A stretch of 64,000 nucleotides of DNA from RHKX01 sp046330285 (GTDB lineage Bacteria; Actinomycetota; Thermoleophilia; Solirubrobacterales; 70-9). Position 1 is the first letter of the stretch; the number at the start of each line of letters is the position of its first letter. Positions 29,426 through 37,553 of this stretch are shown here, piece after piece. The position numbers were made by a program, and so were the translations under genes. Where the stretch lies: positions 89,391 through 153,390 of the forward strand of contig JAXLSX010000007.1 in assembly GCA_046330285.1 (NCBI GenBank). Direction: 5' to 3'. Below the pieces are notes generated by a model, which saw nothing but the letters and a program-made list of their open reading frames with translations, searched no databases and was not told the DNA's origin.

Positions 29426-30696
29426 CCGGACCGGGGTCCGCGGCGCCGGCGATCGACGCCGACGGCGTCTTCGCGGACCTCGCCGCGCTCGCCGCCGCAA
29501 CCGCCGGGCCGGAGGGCGCCAGGCGCGTCTGCTGGACGCCCGTCTGGCAGTCCGCCCGCGACCTCCTACGCGAGCGGCTCGCCGCGATCGGTGTCGACGA
29601 CATCGAGATCGACGAAGCCGGGAACCTCTGGGCGCGGCTGCCGGGAGCCGACCGGTCGGCTCCCGCCCTCGCACTCGGCTCCCACCTCGACTCCGTTCCC
29701 GCCGGCGGCCCGCTCGACGGCGCCCTCGGCGTGATGGCGGCACTCGGCGTCCTCCGGGCGTGGGCGGAGGACCCGGAGGGGCGAATCCCGCCCCGCGACA
29801 TCGTCCTGATCGACTTCGCCGACGAGGAGGGCTCGCGGTTCGGCCGCAGCCTATTCGGCAGCTCCGCCCTCGCCGGCACCCTCGACCCTGCGGCACTCGC
29901 GGACCTCACCGATGCAGGCGGCGAGGCGATCGGCCCGGTGCTCGCCGCCGCCGGCGTCGACCTGGACCGTGCGCCCGACGCCACCGCCAGGCTCGGCGAG
30001 ATCGGGACCTGGCTCGAGCTCCACATCGAGCAGGGCCCGGTGCTCGAAGCCGAGGGTACGAGCTGTTCGGCCGTCTCCGGCTGCGCCGGCGTCGAGCGCT
30101 TCCGGCTCGACCTCTCCGGGCAGGCCTCCCACGCCGGGACGACGCCGATGGACCAGCGCCGGGACGCCGGCCTCGCGGCGGCGGAGATCGCGCTCGCCGT
30201 CGAGCGGATCGCCCGCGAGCACGGCGGGGTCGGCACCACCGGCAGCCTCGAGCTCGAGCCCGGTGTCGTCACCGCGGTGGCCGGGCATGCGGCGCTCGCC
30301 GTCGACCTCCGCCATCCGCACGAGGCCGAGCTGGCGTCGATGCTGGCGGCGGTTCGCGAGGAGGCCGAGCGCGTCGCCGCCGGCCGCAGCTGCGAGATCG
30401 CCGAGCATCCGATCTGGAGGATCGAGCCGATCCCGTTCGACCCTGACCTGGTCCGGGCCGCCGAATCCGCGGCCGCGGCCGCGGGCGGGCGGTCGGAGGC
30501 GATCGCGAGCGGCGCACTCCACGATGCGGCCGAGATGGCGCGGGTAGTCCCGACAGCGATGGTTTTCGCTGCGTCGGTTCGGGGAATCAGTCATGCCAAG
30601 GAGGAACGAAGCGAGGAACGGGACCTGCGAGCGGCGATCGCCGCGTTCGGGGACCTGGCGGGGGCGGCCCTCTTCGGAACGTCCGGAACCGACTGA
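29422..30696 (+). CDS. M20-family N-carbamoyl hydrolase (hydantoinase/carbamoylase, AllC-like)
   Basis: 424 aa. Metal ligands are GSHLDSVPAGGPLDG (His about 88, Asp about 99), ADEEG (about 133-137), HIEQGP, GASHAGTTPM-type (QASHAGTTPMDQ), SGALHDA and GISHAKEE. Together these identify the Zn2+-dependent N-carbamoyl-amino-acid/allantoate amidohydrolases, which release NH3 and CO2 from ureido groups. The start is TTG 29422, overlapping the preceding stop; no ATG/GTG is available in frame. In context it would hydrolyse the ureido product of the preceding enzyme. Substrate not shown. Confidence 0.9.
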   Translation: MTGPGSAAPAIDADGVFADLAALAAATAGPEGARRVCWTPVWQSARDLLRERLAAIGVDDIEIDEAGNLWARLPGADRSAPALALGSHLDSVPAGGPLDGALGVMAALGVLRAWAEDPEGRIPPRDIVLIDFADEEGSRFGRSLFGSSALAGTLDPAALADLTDAGGEAIGPVLAAAGVDLDRAPDATARLGEIGTWLELHIEQGPVLEAEGTSCSAVSGCAGVERFRLDLSGQASHAGTTPMDQRRDAGLAAAEIALAVERIAREHGGVGTTGSLELEPGVVTAVAGHAALAVDLRHPHEAELASMLAAVREEAERVAAGRSCEIAEHPIWRIEPIPFDPDLVRAAESAAAAAGGRSEAIASGALHDAAEMARVVPTAMVFAASVRGISHAKEERSEERDLRAAIAAFGDLAGAALFGTSGTD

Positions 30697-30717
30697 CAGG
30701 GAGACAGGGAGTCACGT

Positions 30718-32100
30718 ATGGCGGGAGCTGTGACGACGGGAGCCGATGCGGGCGACGGAGCGTCGGAGAGCGGGGAGACGAAGTCGAAGCTGGCCCGCCG
30801 GGTCGGCCCGTTCATGCTGCTGCTGTTCATCGTCGGCGACATGCTCGGCGGAGGCATCTACACGCTCGTCGGCGAGGTCGGAGGTGAGGTCGGAGGCGCG
30901 ATCTGGACCGCATTCGGTGCTGCGTTCATCCTCGCCGCGCTGACCGCCTGCGCCTACGCGGAGCTCGTCTCGAAATATCCGAAAGCCGCCGGCGCCGCGC
31001 TCTACACGAACAAGGCCTTCCACCGGCCCTTCTTCACCTTCATGGTCGCGTTCGCCGTGATGGCCTCGGGGATCACGTCGGCCAGCACGCTCGCCCGCGG
31101 GTTCGCCGGCGACGCCCTCGCCGAGTTCGTCGACGTCCGCGTGATCCCGGTGGCGATCGCGTTCCTGATCGTCGTCGCCCTGATCAACGCCCGCGGCATC
31201 GCCGAGTCGGTCCGCGTCAACGCGCTGCTGACGCTCGTCGAGGTCGGCGGTCTGATCCTGATCATCGTCATCGGCTTCGCGGCGCTCGGCGACGCCGGAT
31301 CCGACTTCGGCCGCAACCTCGAGTTCAAAGAGGGCGTGACGCCGTTCTTCGCGATCCTCTCCGGCGCCGGTCTCGCCTTCTACGCGCTGATCGGATTCGA
31401 GGACTCGGTCAACATCGCCGAGGAGGTGCACGAGCCCTCGCGCAACTATCCGCGAATCCTCTTCGGCGGCCTCGCGGTCGCCGGGACGCTATACCTGCTG
31501 GTGACGCTGATCGCGTCGGGCGTCGTGCCGACCACGGAGCTCGCCGGCTCCTCGGCGCCGCTCGTCCTCGTCGGCGAGCAGGGCCCGCTCGGCCTCGACC
31601 CGAAGGTCTTCGCGGCGATCACCCTGTTCGCGCTCGGCAACGGCGCCCTGATCAACATGATCATGGCCTCGCGCCTCGTCTACGGGATGTCGGAGGAGGG
31701 GATCGTCCCCGGGTTCTTCGGCCGGGTGCTCTCGGGCCGGCGCACGCCGATCACGGCGATCGTCTTCACCACCGTCATCGGGCTGATCCTCGTCTCGACC
31801 GGCGACCTCGGGACCCTGGCGGACACGACGGTGCTGCTGCTGCTCTGCGCGTTCACGATCGTCAACATCGCGGTCCTCGTGCTGCGGCGCGACGAAGTCG
31901 GCCACGACCACTTCCGGGCCCCGACGATCGCCCCCATCCTCGGCGCCATAGTCTGCGTCGTGTTGATCGTGGACAACGAGGGCGAGATCTTCCTCCGGGC
32001 CGGGCTGCTGCTCCTGCTCGGGGCGGTTCTCTGGGTCCTCGCCTACGCCGGCGGCCACCGCGCCTCCGGGGACGGCGAGCCCACCGCCCTCGCCGAATAG
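30718..32100 (+). CDS. APC-superfamily amino acid/amine permease
   Basis: 460 aa, about 12-14 transmembrane helices. The N terminus is cytoplasmic, and the first helix contains the APC GGGIYTLVG motif (about 41-49). A second typical stretch is SGAGLAFYALIGFEDSVNIAEEV (about 215-237), seen in cationic amino-acid or polyamine importers. It has a good Shine-Dalgarno (CAGGGAG) 6-9 nt upstream of ATG 30718. Downstream of the carbamoyl hydrolase by 21 nt, it is likely to import the substrate of the cluster. Confidence 0.9.
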   Translation: MAGAVTTGADAGDGASESGETKSKLARRVGPFMLLLFIVGDMLGGGIYTLVGEVGGEVGGAIWTAFGAAFILAALTACAYAELVSKYPKAAGAALYTNKAFHRPFFTFMVAFAVMASGITSASTLARGFAGDALAEFVDVRVIPVAIAFLIVVALINARGIAESVRVNALLTLVEVGGLILIIVIGFAALGDAGSDFGRNLEFKEGVTPFFAILSGAGLAFYALIGFEDSVNIAEEVHEPSRNYPRILFGGLAVAGTLYLLVTLIASGVVPTTELAGSSAPLVLVGEQGPLGLDPKVFAAITLFALGNGALINMIMASRLVYGMSEEGIVPGFFGRVLSGRRTPITAIVFTTVIGLILVSTGDLGTLADTTVLLLLCAFTIVNIAVLVLRRDEVGHDHFRAPTIAPILGAIVCVVLIVDNEGEIFLRAGLLLLLGAVLWVLAYAGGHRASGDGEPTALAE

Positions 32101-32112
32101 ACAGGAGAGCGG

Positions 32113-33180
32113 ATGAGCGAGTGGTGGGAGCGGATCGAGTCGATTCCGCTGCGGGTCGAGTCCTACGAGCTGACCGGACACGACCGCGAGTACGGGAGCT
32201 TCACACGCCCCTCTACCCTGATCCACCTCCGCGGCCTCGGCGAGGAGGGCGTCGGCGAGGACGTGGTCTACGACGTGCTCGATCACATCGCTCATCGCGA
32301 CGGCGGCGCCATTCACGACTTCACCGGCGTCTCGACGCTCGGCGAATTCTGTGAGCTCGTCGGCGGGCTCGACCTGTTCCCGGTCGCCGCTCCGGGCATG
32401 GAGGCATCGCGCCACTACCGGCGCTGGGCGTTCGAGAGCGCCGCGCTCGACCTCGCCCTCCGGCAGGCCGGCACCCCCTTCCACGAGGCGGTCGGCCGCG
32501 ATCCGCGCCCGCTCGAGTTCGTCTGCTCGACCCGGCTGACGACGTTCGACGACGAAGCGGGCTCGTCGACCGAGGCGATCCGAAAGCGCCTGGCGAAGTA
32601 CCCGGGGCTGGCGTTCAAGCTCGACCCCGAGAACGACTGGACGCCGGAGCTGATCGCCGAGATCGCCGAGCTGGCCCCGGTCCGCGTCCTCGACCTGAAG
32701 GGCCACTACCGCGGCACTCCGGTCGACGTCGAGACCGATCCCGAGCTCTACCGGCAGGTCGCCGAAGCGTTCCCGGACGCCTATCTCGAGGATCCCGATG
32801 TCAACGACGAGACCCGGGCGCTGCTCGAGCCGCTCGCCGACCGGGTGACCTGGGACGCGCCGCTGCACTCGCTCGCCGACATCACCTCGCTCGAGTGGAC
32901 GCCGAAGGCGATCAACTCGAAGCCGTCGCGCTTCGGCTCGATCCGCGAGGTGTTCGCCGTCTACGAGCACTGCGCCGCCAACGGGATCGCGATCTACGGC
33001 GGCGGTCAGGGGGAGGTCGAGGTCGGCCGCGGGCAGATCCAGTACCTGGCGTCGTTGTTCCACGCCGACACGCCGAACGACACCGCGCCCTCCGGCTACA
33101 ACGACCCGGCGGTCCCGTCGGGCCTGCCAACTGCGCCGATGGACCCGGTTCCGTCGGCCACCGGCTTCCGCTGGGGCTAG
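32113..33180 (+). CDS. Enolase-superfamily protein (mandelate racemase/muconate-lactonizing-type)
   Basis: 355 aa, with capping plus barrel domains. Probable metal ligands: Asp in RVLDLKG, Glu in YLEDPDV, Asp in TWDAPLHS. Candidate acid/base lysines are in FKLDPEND and INSKPSRFGS. The first ligand segment (LDLKGHY) departs from the usual DxNxxW. The reaction could be racemisation, epimerisation or cycloisomerisation; nothing more specific can be assigned. A Shine-Dalgarno (AGGAGAG) precedes ATG 32113, 12 nt after the permease. Two consecutive hairpins follow the stop. Confidence 0.75.
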   Translation: MSEWWERIESIPLRVESYELTGHDREYGSFTRPSTLIHLRGLGEEGVGEDVVYDVLDHIAHRDGGAIHDFTGVSTLGEFCELVGGLDLFPVAAPGMEASRHYRRWAFESAALDLALRQAGTPFHEAVGRDPRPLEFVCSTRLTTFDDEAGSSTEAIRKRLAKYPGLAFKLDPENDWTPELIAEIAELAPVRVLDLKGHYRGTPVDVETDPELYRQVAEAFPDAYLEDPDVNDETRALLEPLADRVTWDAPLHSLADITSLEWTPKAINSKPSRFGSIREVFAVYEHCAANGIAIYGGGQGEVEVGRGQIQYLASLFHADTPNDTAPSGYNDPAVPSGLPTAPMDPVPSATGFRWG

Positions 33181-33219
33181 GAGTTCGGGGCGCCGAACTC
33201 CGGGTTCGGCAGACCGAAC
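33181..33219. terminator. Twin hairpins between enolase-family gene and ferritin gene
   Basis: GAGTTCGG-GGCG-CCGAACTC (33181-33200), an 8-bp perfect stem starting at the base after the stop. A second GGTTCGG-CAGA-CCGAAC-type stem (about 33203-33218) follows at once, using the same CCGAACTCCGGGTT sequence, which occurs twice. It could be a terminator for the upstream genes, an operator pair for the ferritin promoter, or both. Confidence 0.55.
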
Positions 33220-33273
33220 TCCGGGTTTGGGTTACCGTCGAGCGCCCGGAACCTGAAACCCGACGGAGGGAAG

Positions 33274-33807
33274 ATGAGCCAATCGAGCTTCGGTGAAGCG
33301 CTGAACGAGCAGGTCGCGAACGAGTTCGCCGCGCACCAGCAGTACGTCGCGATCGCGGTCCACTACGACGCTGAGACGCTGCCGCGGCTGGCCGCGTTCT
33401 TCTACCGCCAGGCGGTCGAGGAGCGCAACCACGCGATGATGATCACCCAGTACCTGCTCGACGCCGACCTCGACGTGAGGACGCCCGGCGTCGAGGCGCC
33501 CGAAGTCGGCTTCGACGACATCGTCGCGCCGGTCCAGCTCGCCCTCGCCCAGGAGAAGCGGGTCACCGACCAGATCAGCGCGCTCGCGGCGAAGGCTCGC
33601 GACGAGGGCGACTACCAGGGCGAGCAGTTCATGCAGTGGTTCATCAAGGAGCAGGTCGAAGAGGTCTCGACGATGTCGGACCTGCTCAAGATCGTCGAGC
33701 GCTCGCGCGACAACCCGCTGCTCGCCGAGGAGTACCTCGCCCGTGAGTCGATCGGCGAGGAGGGCGACGACCCCACTGCTCCGGCCGCCGCCGGCGGCGC
33801 GCTCTGA
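33274..33807 (+). CDS. Non-heme ferritin
   Basis: 177 aa, four-helix bundle. Ferroxidase-site residues are visible: Glu in NEFAAHQQY (about 17), VEERNHAMM (Glu about 49-50, His about 53), Glu in LAQEKRVT (about 94), and Gln/Glu in WFIKEQVEE (about 128-132). It stores Fe3+ and consumes Fe2+ with O2 or H2O2. Shine-Dalgarno GGAGGG precedes ATG 33274. The following amine oxidase starts on its stop codon (TGATG), so both are made together; ferritin may help handle H2O2 or Fe2+ linked to oxidase activity, though this is inference. Confidence 0.9.
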   Translation: MSQSSFGEALNEQVANEFAAHQQYVAIAVHYDAETLPRLAAFFYRQAVEERNHAMMITQYLLDADLDVRTPGVEAPEVGFDDIVAPVQLALAQEKRVTDQISALAAKARDEGDYQGEQFMQWFIKEQVEEVSTMSDLLKIVERSRDNPLLAEEYLARESIGEEGDDPTAPAAAGGAL

Positions 33808-35291
33808 TGGCCGCCGAGGAGGAGGGCCGCGGCGGGTTCAGCCGCCGCACCGCGCTCGGCGGTGCGGTGGCGGGGGCCGCCGGGATCGCCGCCGGCCAGG
33901 TCGCCGGCGCCGCCGGGTCGACCGGCATCGCCGCGCGGAGGATCAAGACCGACGTCGTCGTCGTCGGCGCCGGCCTCGCGGGGCTGAGCGCGGCGCGGGC
34001 GATCGAGAAGTCCGGCCGCTCGGTCGTCGTGCTCGAAGCGCGGGACCGCGTCGGCGGCAGGACGCTGAACGAGAAGATCGGCAAGGGCAAGGTCGTCGAG
34101 ATCGGCGGCCAGTGGGTCGGCCCCGGGCAGACCCACGTCCTCGAGCTGATCGACGAGCTCGGCCTCGAGACCTTCGACACCTACATCGACGGCAAGAGCC
34201 TCTACTACCGGGGCGGCACGCTGACGGAGTACGAGGGGATCATTCCGCCGGTCAGCGGCCCGGTCCTCGTCGAGATCCTCAACGCCCTCAGCGACATGAA
34301 CGCGAAGGCGGCGGACGTCCCCGTCGACGCGCCGTGGAACGCGCCGGACGCCGTCGGCTGGGACAGCGTCACGCTCGCCACCTACCTCGACGACCTCAGC
34401 CTCAGCCCGGAGGCCCGGGACGTGATCGAGCTCGCGATCACATCCGTGTTCGCGGTCGAGCCCCGCGACACGTCGCTGCTGTTCCTCGCGCTCTACACCG
34501 CGATGGCCGGTGCCGACTTCAACAACCTGATCAACACCACCGGCGGCGCCCAGGAGAAGCGGATCGTCGGGGGCTCGCAGCGGATCTCACTCGAGCTCGC
34601 AAAGCGCCTCGGCAAGATCGTCAAGTTGAGCCGGCCGGTGAAGTCGATCCGGACCGACGGCGGCCGCGTCGCCGTCAAGGCCGGCGACGACACGTGGTCG
34701 GCGAAGCGGGTGATCGTCACCGTGCCCCCGGCCCTGATCGACGGCATCCGCTTCAACCCACCGCTCCCGGCCAAGCGGGCGCAGCTCGATCAGCGGTTCC
34801 CGATGGGCACCGTGATCAAGTGCATGGCCGTCTACGACTCCCCGTTCTGGCGCGACGACGGCCTCAACGGGATGACGACCTCCGACACCGGCCCGGTCAA
34901 GCTCACCTACGACAACTCGCCTCCGGACGGCGACCCCGGGGTGCTGCTCGGGTTCATCGAGGGCCAGGACGCCCGCGACCTGCTCGACGCGAGCGAGGCC
35001 GACCGGAAGGCGGCGGTGGTCGAGTGCTTCGTCCGCTACTTCGGGTCGAAGGCGGAGAGCCGGATGACCGGCTATGTCGAGAAGTCGTGGGCGGCCGATC
35101 CGTGGAGCCGCGGCTGTTACGGCGGCGTCATGCCGCCCGGCGCGATCGTCGGCTACCCGAACGTCATCCGCAAGCCGGCGGGGCGGATCCACTGGGCCGG
35201 GACGGAGACGGCGACGGAGTGGGGCGGCTACATGGACGGAGCCGTCCAGTCCGGCGAGCGCGCCGCCGCGGAGGTCCTCGGAAAGCTCTAG
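33807..35291 (+). CDS. Tat-exported flavin monoamine oxidase
   Basis: 494 aa. A twin-arginine signal (SRRTALGGAVAGAAGIAAG, about 12-30) is followed by the FAD-binding GAGLAGLSAA (54-63) and RVGGRT. The C-terminal FAD motif WAGTETATEWGGYMDGA (about 460-476) is that of MAO/putrescine oxidase/L-amino-acid oxidase flavoproteins. It oxidises amines to aldehydes plus H2O2 and NH3 outside the membrane. The ATG at 33807 overlaps the ferritin TGA. As the last gene of the cluster after decarboxylase and carbamoyl hydrolase, putrescine or cadaverine-like substrates fit. A strong bidirectional terminator lies at 35439-35472. Confidence 0.9.
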   Translation: MAAEEEGRGGFSRRTALGGAVAGAAGIAAGQVAGAAGSTGIAARRIKTDVVVVGAGLAGLSAARAIEKSGRSVVVLEARDRVGGRTLNEKIGKGKVVEIGGQWVGPGQTHVLELIDELGLETFDTYIDGKSLYYRGGTLTEYEGIIPPVSGPVLVEILNALSDMNAKAADVPVDAPWNAPDAVGWDSVTLATYLDDLSLSPEARDVIELAITSVFAVEPRDTSLLFLALYTAMAGADFNNLINTTGGAQEKRIVGGSQRISLELAKRLGKIVKLSRPVKSIRTDGGRVAVKAGDDTWSAKRVIVTVPPALIDGIRFNPPLPAKRAQLDQRFPMGTVIKCMAVYDSPFWRDDGLNGMTTSDTGPVKLTYDNSPPDGDPGVLLGFIEGQDARDLLDASEADRKAAVVECFVRYFGSKAESRMTGYVEKSWAADPWSRGCYGGVMPPGAIVGYPNVIRKPAGRIHWAGTETATEWGGYMDGAVQSGERAAAEVLGKL

Positions 35292-35438
35292 CGCCGGCCC
35301 GCGATCGGGTCGTCTGTACCAATCGGCACGAAGCCCGGCGAAATCGGGTACGGTTCCATCCCCCAGCGAGATCGCCCCCCGTTCGTCGCGCATGGACTTC
35401 GGGCGATCCCCGCTCTCGGGGAGGGGAGGAGGAGAGAG

Positions 35439-35472
35439 CGAAACGACATCCGCCAGGGCGGGTGTCGTTTCG
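35439..35472. terminator. Strong bidirectional terminator between convergent genes
   Basis: CGAAACGACA...TGTCGTTTCG with inner CCGCC/GGCGG gives a near-continuous 16-bp stem and a minimal loop. It is followed on the plus strand by T-rich TTTCT and lies 9 nt before the stop of the minus-strand reductase gene. The rest of this 190-base region (35292-35481) also has a GATCGCCC/GGGCGATC pair and a CCCCG-CTCT-CGGGG hairpin; no convincing gene. Confidence 0.75.
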
Positions 35473-35481
35473 TTTCTGCCC

Positions 35482-36522
35482 TCAGACGCTGACGATGCCG
35501 TGCTCGATCAGGCTCTCGCCGGTCTCGGCGATCGAGTCCTCGAGCGGTCGCGGCGACCAGCCGAGCTCGCGGGCCCGTTCGTTCGAGTACTCCGGCCGCT
35601 GGCCGAGGTCGCCGACGATCGTGCGGACGCCCGGGTCGAACAGGCTCATCACCTTGACCATCAGGTTGGGCGCGTTGCGGGTCGGCACCTTCCGGGCCTT
35701 CTCGCCGAGGCGCTCCTTGAGGACCGCGCCGACGTCGGCCATCCACATGAACCGGTCGACGGCGATGAACCGCTTGCCGCCCGCGGCCGGCTGTTCCATC
35801 GCCCGAATGTGGAGGTCGGCGACGTCGCGAACGTCGACGAAGCTGAAGCCGAGGCGGGGAACCGCCGGCATCCCCTTCAGCAGGCGCTCGACGAGCTGCA
35901 GCGAGAAGGAGACGTCGTCGCTCAGGGCCGGGCCGATGATCGCGCCGGGATTGACCACCGCGAGACGCTCCTCGGCCCCGGCCTCGGCGACCAGCTTCCA
36001 CGCCGCACGCTCGGCGATCGCCTTCGAGCGGGTGTACGGGGTCAGGCTCGTGTCGGCGCCATCGGTCCAGTCGTCCTCGCGGTAGGTCGAGCCGTCGAGC
36101 GGCGGGCCACCGCCGCGGACGGAGGCCACCGAGGAGGTCATCACGATCCGCCCGACGCCGGCGTCGAGAGCAGCGCGGATCACCCGCAGGGCGCCGTCGC
36201 GCGCCGGGACGATCAGCTCGTCCGGATCCTTCGGCTGCTGCGGCGGGAACGGCGAGGCGGTGTGGAGCACGTAGTCGCAGCCGGCGACCGCCTCCGCCCA
36301 TCCGTCGTCGGAGTGGAGATCGGCGGCGAGCACCGTCAAGCGGTCACCCGCGTCGGTCCCCGCCGCGGCGACCTGAGAACGCACGTGGTCCTCCCGGGCG
36401 AGGTCGCGGATCGTGGTCCGGACCGCGTACCCGCGGTCGAGCAGGGCGGCGATGCACCAGCCACCGAGGAATCCGCTGCCGCCCGTCATCAGGACCGTCT
36501 TGCCTTGCGTTGATTCAGCCAT
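35482..36522 (-). CDS. Extended SDR: dihydroflavonol-4-reductase-like NAD(P)-dependent epimerase/reductase
   Basis: 346 aa. Rossmann motif TGGSGFLGG at about 13-21; catalytic YTRSK (about 155-159) preceded by MTSSVASV. Homologues reduce ketones or aldehydes such as flavonoid-like ketones or methylglyoxal; the substrate is unknown. The ATG at 36522 (MAESTQ) is preferred to the 36531 reading, which adds three residues. tRNA-Asp lies just upstream on the same strand. The gene is convergent with the amine-oxidase cluster. Confidence 0.85.
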   Translation of the reverse strand: MAESTQGKTVLMTGGSGFLGGWCIAALLDRGYAVRTTIRDLAREDHVRSQVAAAGTDAGDRLTVLAADLHSDDGWAEAVAGCDYVLHTASPFPPQQPKDPDELIVPARDGALRVIRAALDAGVGRIVMTSSVASVRGGGPPLDGSTYREDDWTDGADTSLTPYTRSKAIAERAAWKLVAEAGAEERLAVVNPGAIIGPALSDDVSFSLQLVERLLKGMPAVPRLGFSFVDVRDVADLHIRAMEQPAAGGKRFIAVDRFMWMADVGAVLKERLGEKARKVPTRNAPNLMVKVMSLFDPGVRTIVGDLGQRPEYSNERARELGWSPRPLEDSIAETGESLIEHGIVSV

Positions 36523-36566
36523 GCGAGGCAATCTATTCCGCGAGGCCGCGCGGGGCAGCGCGAGGA

Positions 36567-36640
<74 letters not shown>

Positions 36641-36710
36641 ACGGTTCCGGATCCGATCCGACGGACCCGGGCGGGCGATTATGGCACCTCGCACGGGATA
36701 GGCTGACCTC

Positions 36711-37553
36711 GTGCGATTGATCAGCTACCGCTCGGACCGCGGCGACCGCGCCGGCGTCCTTCGCGGCGACCGTGTCGTCGACGCCGGCGACGCCCTCGGT
36801 ACCGATGTCGCGAGCGTCCGCGGGTTGCTGACGGAGGGACTCCTGGGCGGCCTCGCCGACGTCGACGGTGACGGTGTCCCCCTCGCCGGCGTCGAGCTCC
36901 TGCCCCCCGTGCCCGATCCCGAGAAGATCATCTGCATCGGCCTCAACTACCGCGAGCACGCCGCCGAGGGCCGCCAGGAGGTGCCGCCGGTGCCGACGTT
37001 CTTCGCGAAGTTCCGCAACGCGCTCGTCCCCGACGGCGCCACCGTCGAGCTGCCGGCCGCGAGCGGCAAGGTCGATTACGAGGCGGAGATCGCGTTCGTG
37101 ATCGGGCGCGCCGCGAAGGAGGTGGCCGTCGCCGACGCGCTCGACCACATCGCCGGCTACACGCTGCTCAACGACCTCTCAGCCCGCGATCTCCAGTTCC
37201 AGACGCCGCAGTGGATCCCGGGCAAGGTGTTCGACGGCTCGGCGCCCTGCGGCCCGGCGCTCGTCACGCCCGACGAGGTGCCGACGGCGCCCAACGGGAT
37301 CGGCATCGCCCTCGATCTGAACGGCGAGCGGATGCAGGAGGCGACGACCGCCGACCTGATCTTCCCGATCCCCGAGCTCCTCGCCCACCTCTCGACGCTG
37401 ATGACGCTCGTCCCCGGCGACATCGTCTCGACCGGCACCCCGGCCGGCGTCGGCGGCGCCCGCGATCCGCGGGTCTGGCTCCAGGACGGCGACTCCGTCG
37501 TCGTCAGCTCGCCCGAATTGGGCGAGCTGACGACGTCGATCGCCCGGGCGTGA
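36711..37553 (+). CDS. Fumarylacetoacetate hydrolase family protein
   Basis: 280 aa. The conserved FAH-family barrel has IICIGLNYREHAAEG, DYEAEIAFVIG, NDLSARDLQ and KVFDGSAPCGP, supplying metal ligands (E-x-E ... D) and the catalytic region. Family members hydrolyse C-C bonds in aromatic catabolism or decarboxylate/tautomerise dicarboxylates (e.g. oxaloacetate). No pathway neighbours identify the substrate. The GTG at 36711 sits 6 nt after TAGGCT (36699-36704), with no Shine-Dalgarno, fitting a leaderless mRNA. Its 3' end overlaps the convergent membrane-protein gene by 50 bp. Confidence 0.88.
   Translation: MRLISYRSDRGDRAGVLRGDRVVDAGDALGTDVASVRGLLTEGLLGGLADVDGDGVPLAGVELLPPVPDPEKIICIGLNYREHAAEGRQEVPPVPTFFAKFRNALVPDGATVELPAASGKVDYEAEIAFVIGRAAKEVAVADALDHIAGYTLLNDLSARDLQFQTPQWIPGKVFDGSAPCGPALVTPDEVPTAPNGIGIALDLNGERMQEATTADLIFPIPELLAHLSTLMTLVPGDIVSTGTPAGVGGARDPRVWLQDGDSVVVSSPELGELTTSIARA

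Noticed and set aside
35288..35359. Possible 23-codon peptide on the minus strand overlapping the amine-oxidase stop
   Set aside because: No Shine-Dalgarno at proper spacing, mixed third-position bases, and it lies in a terminator region; could not be supported.
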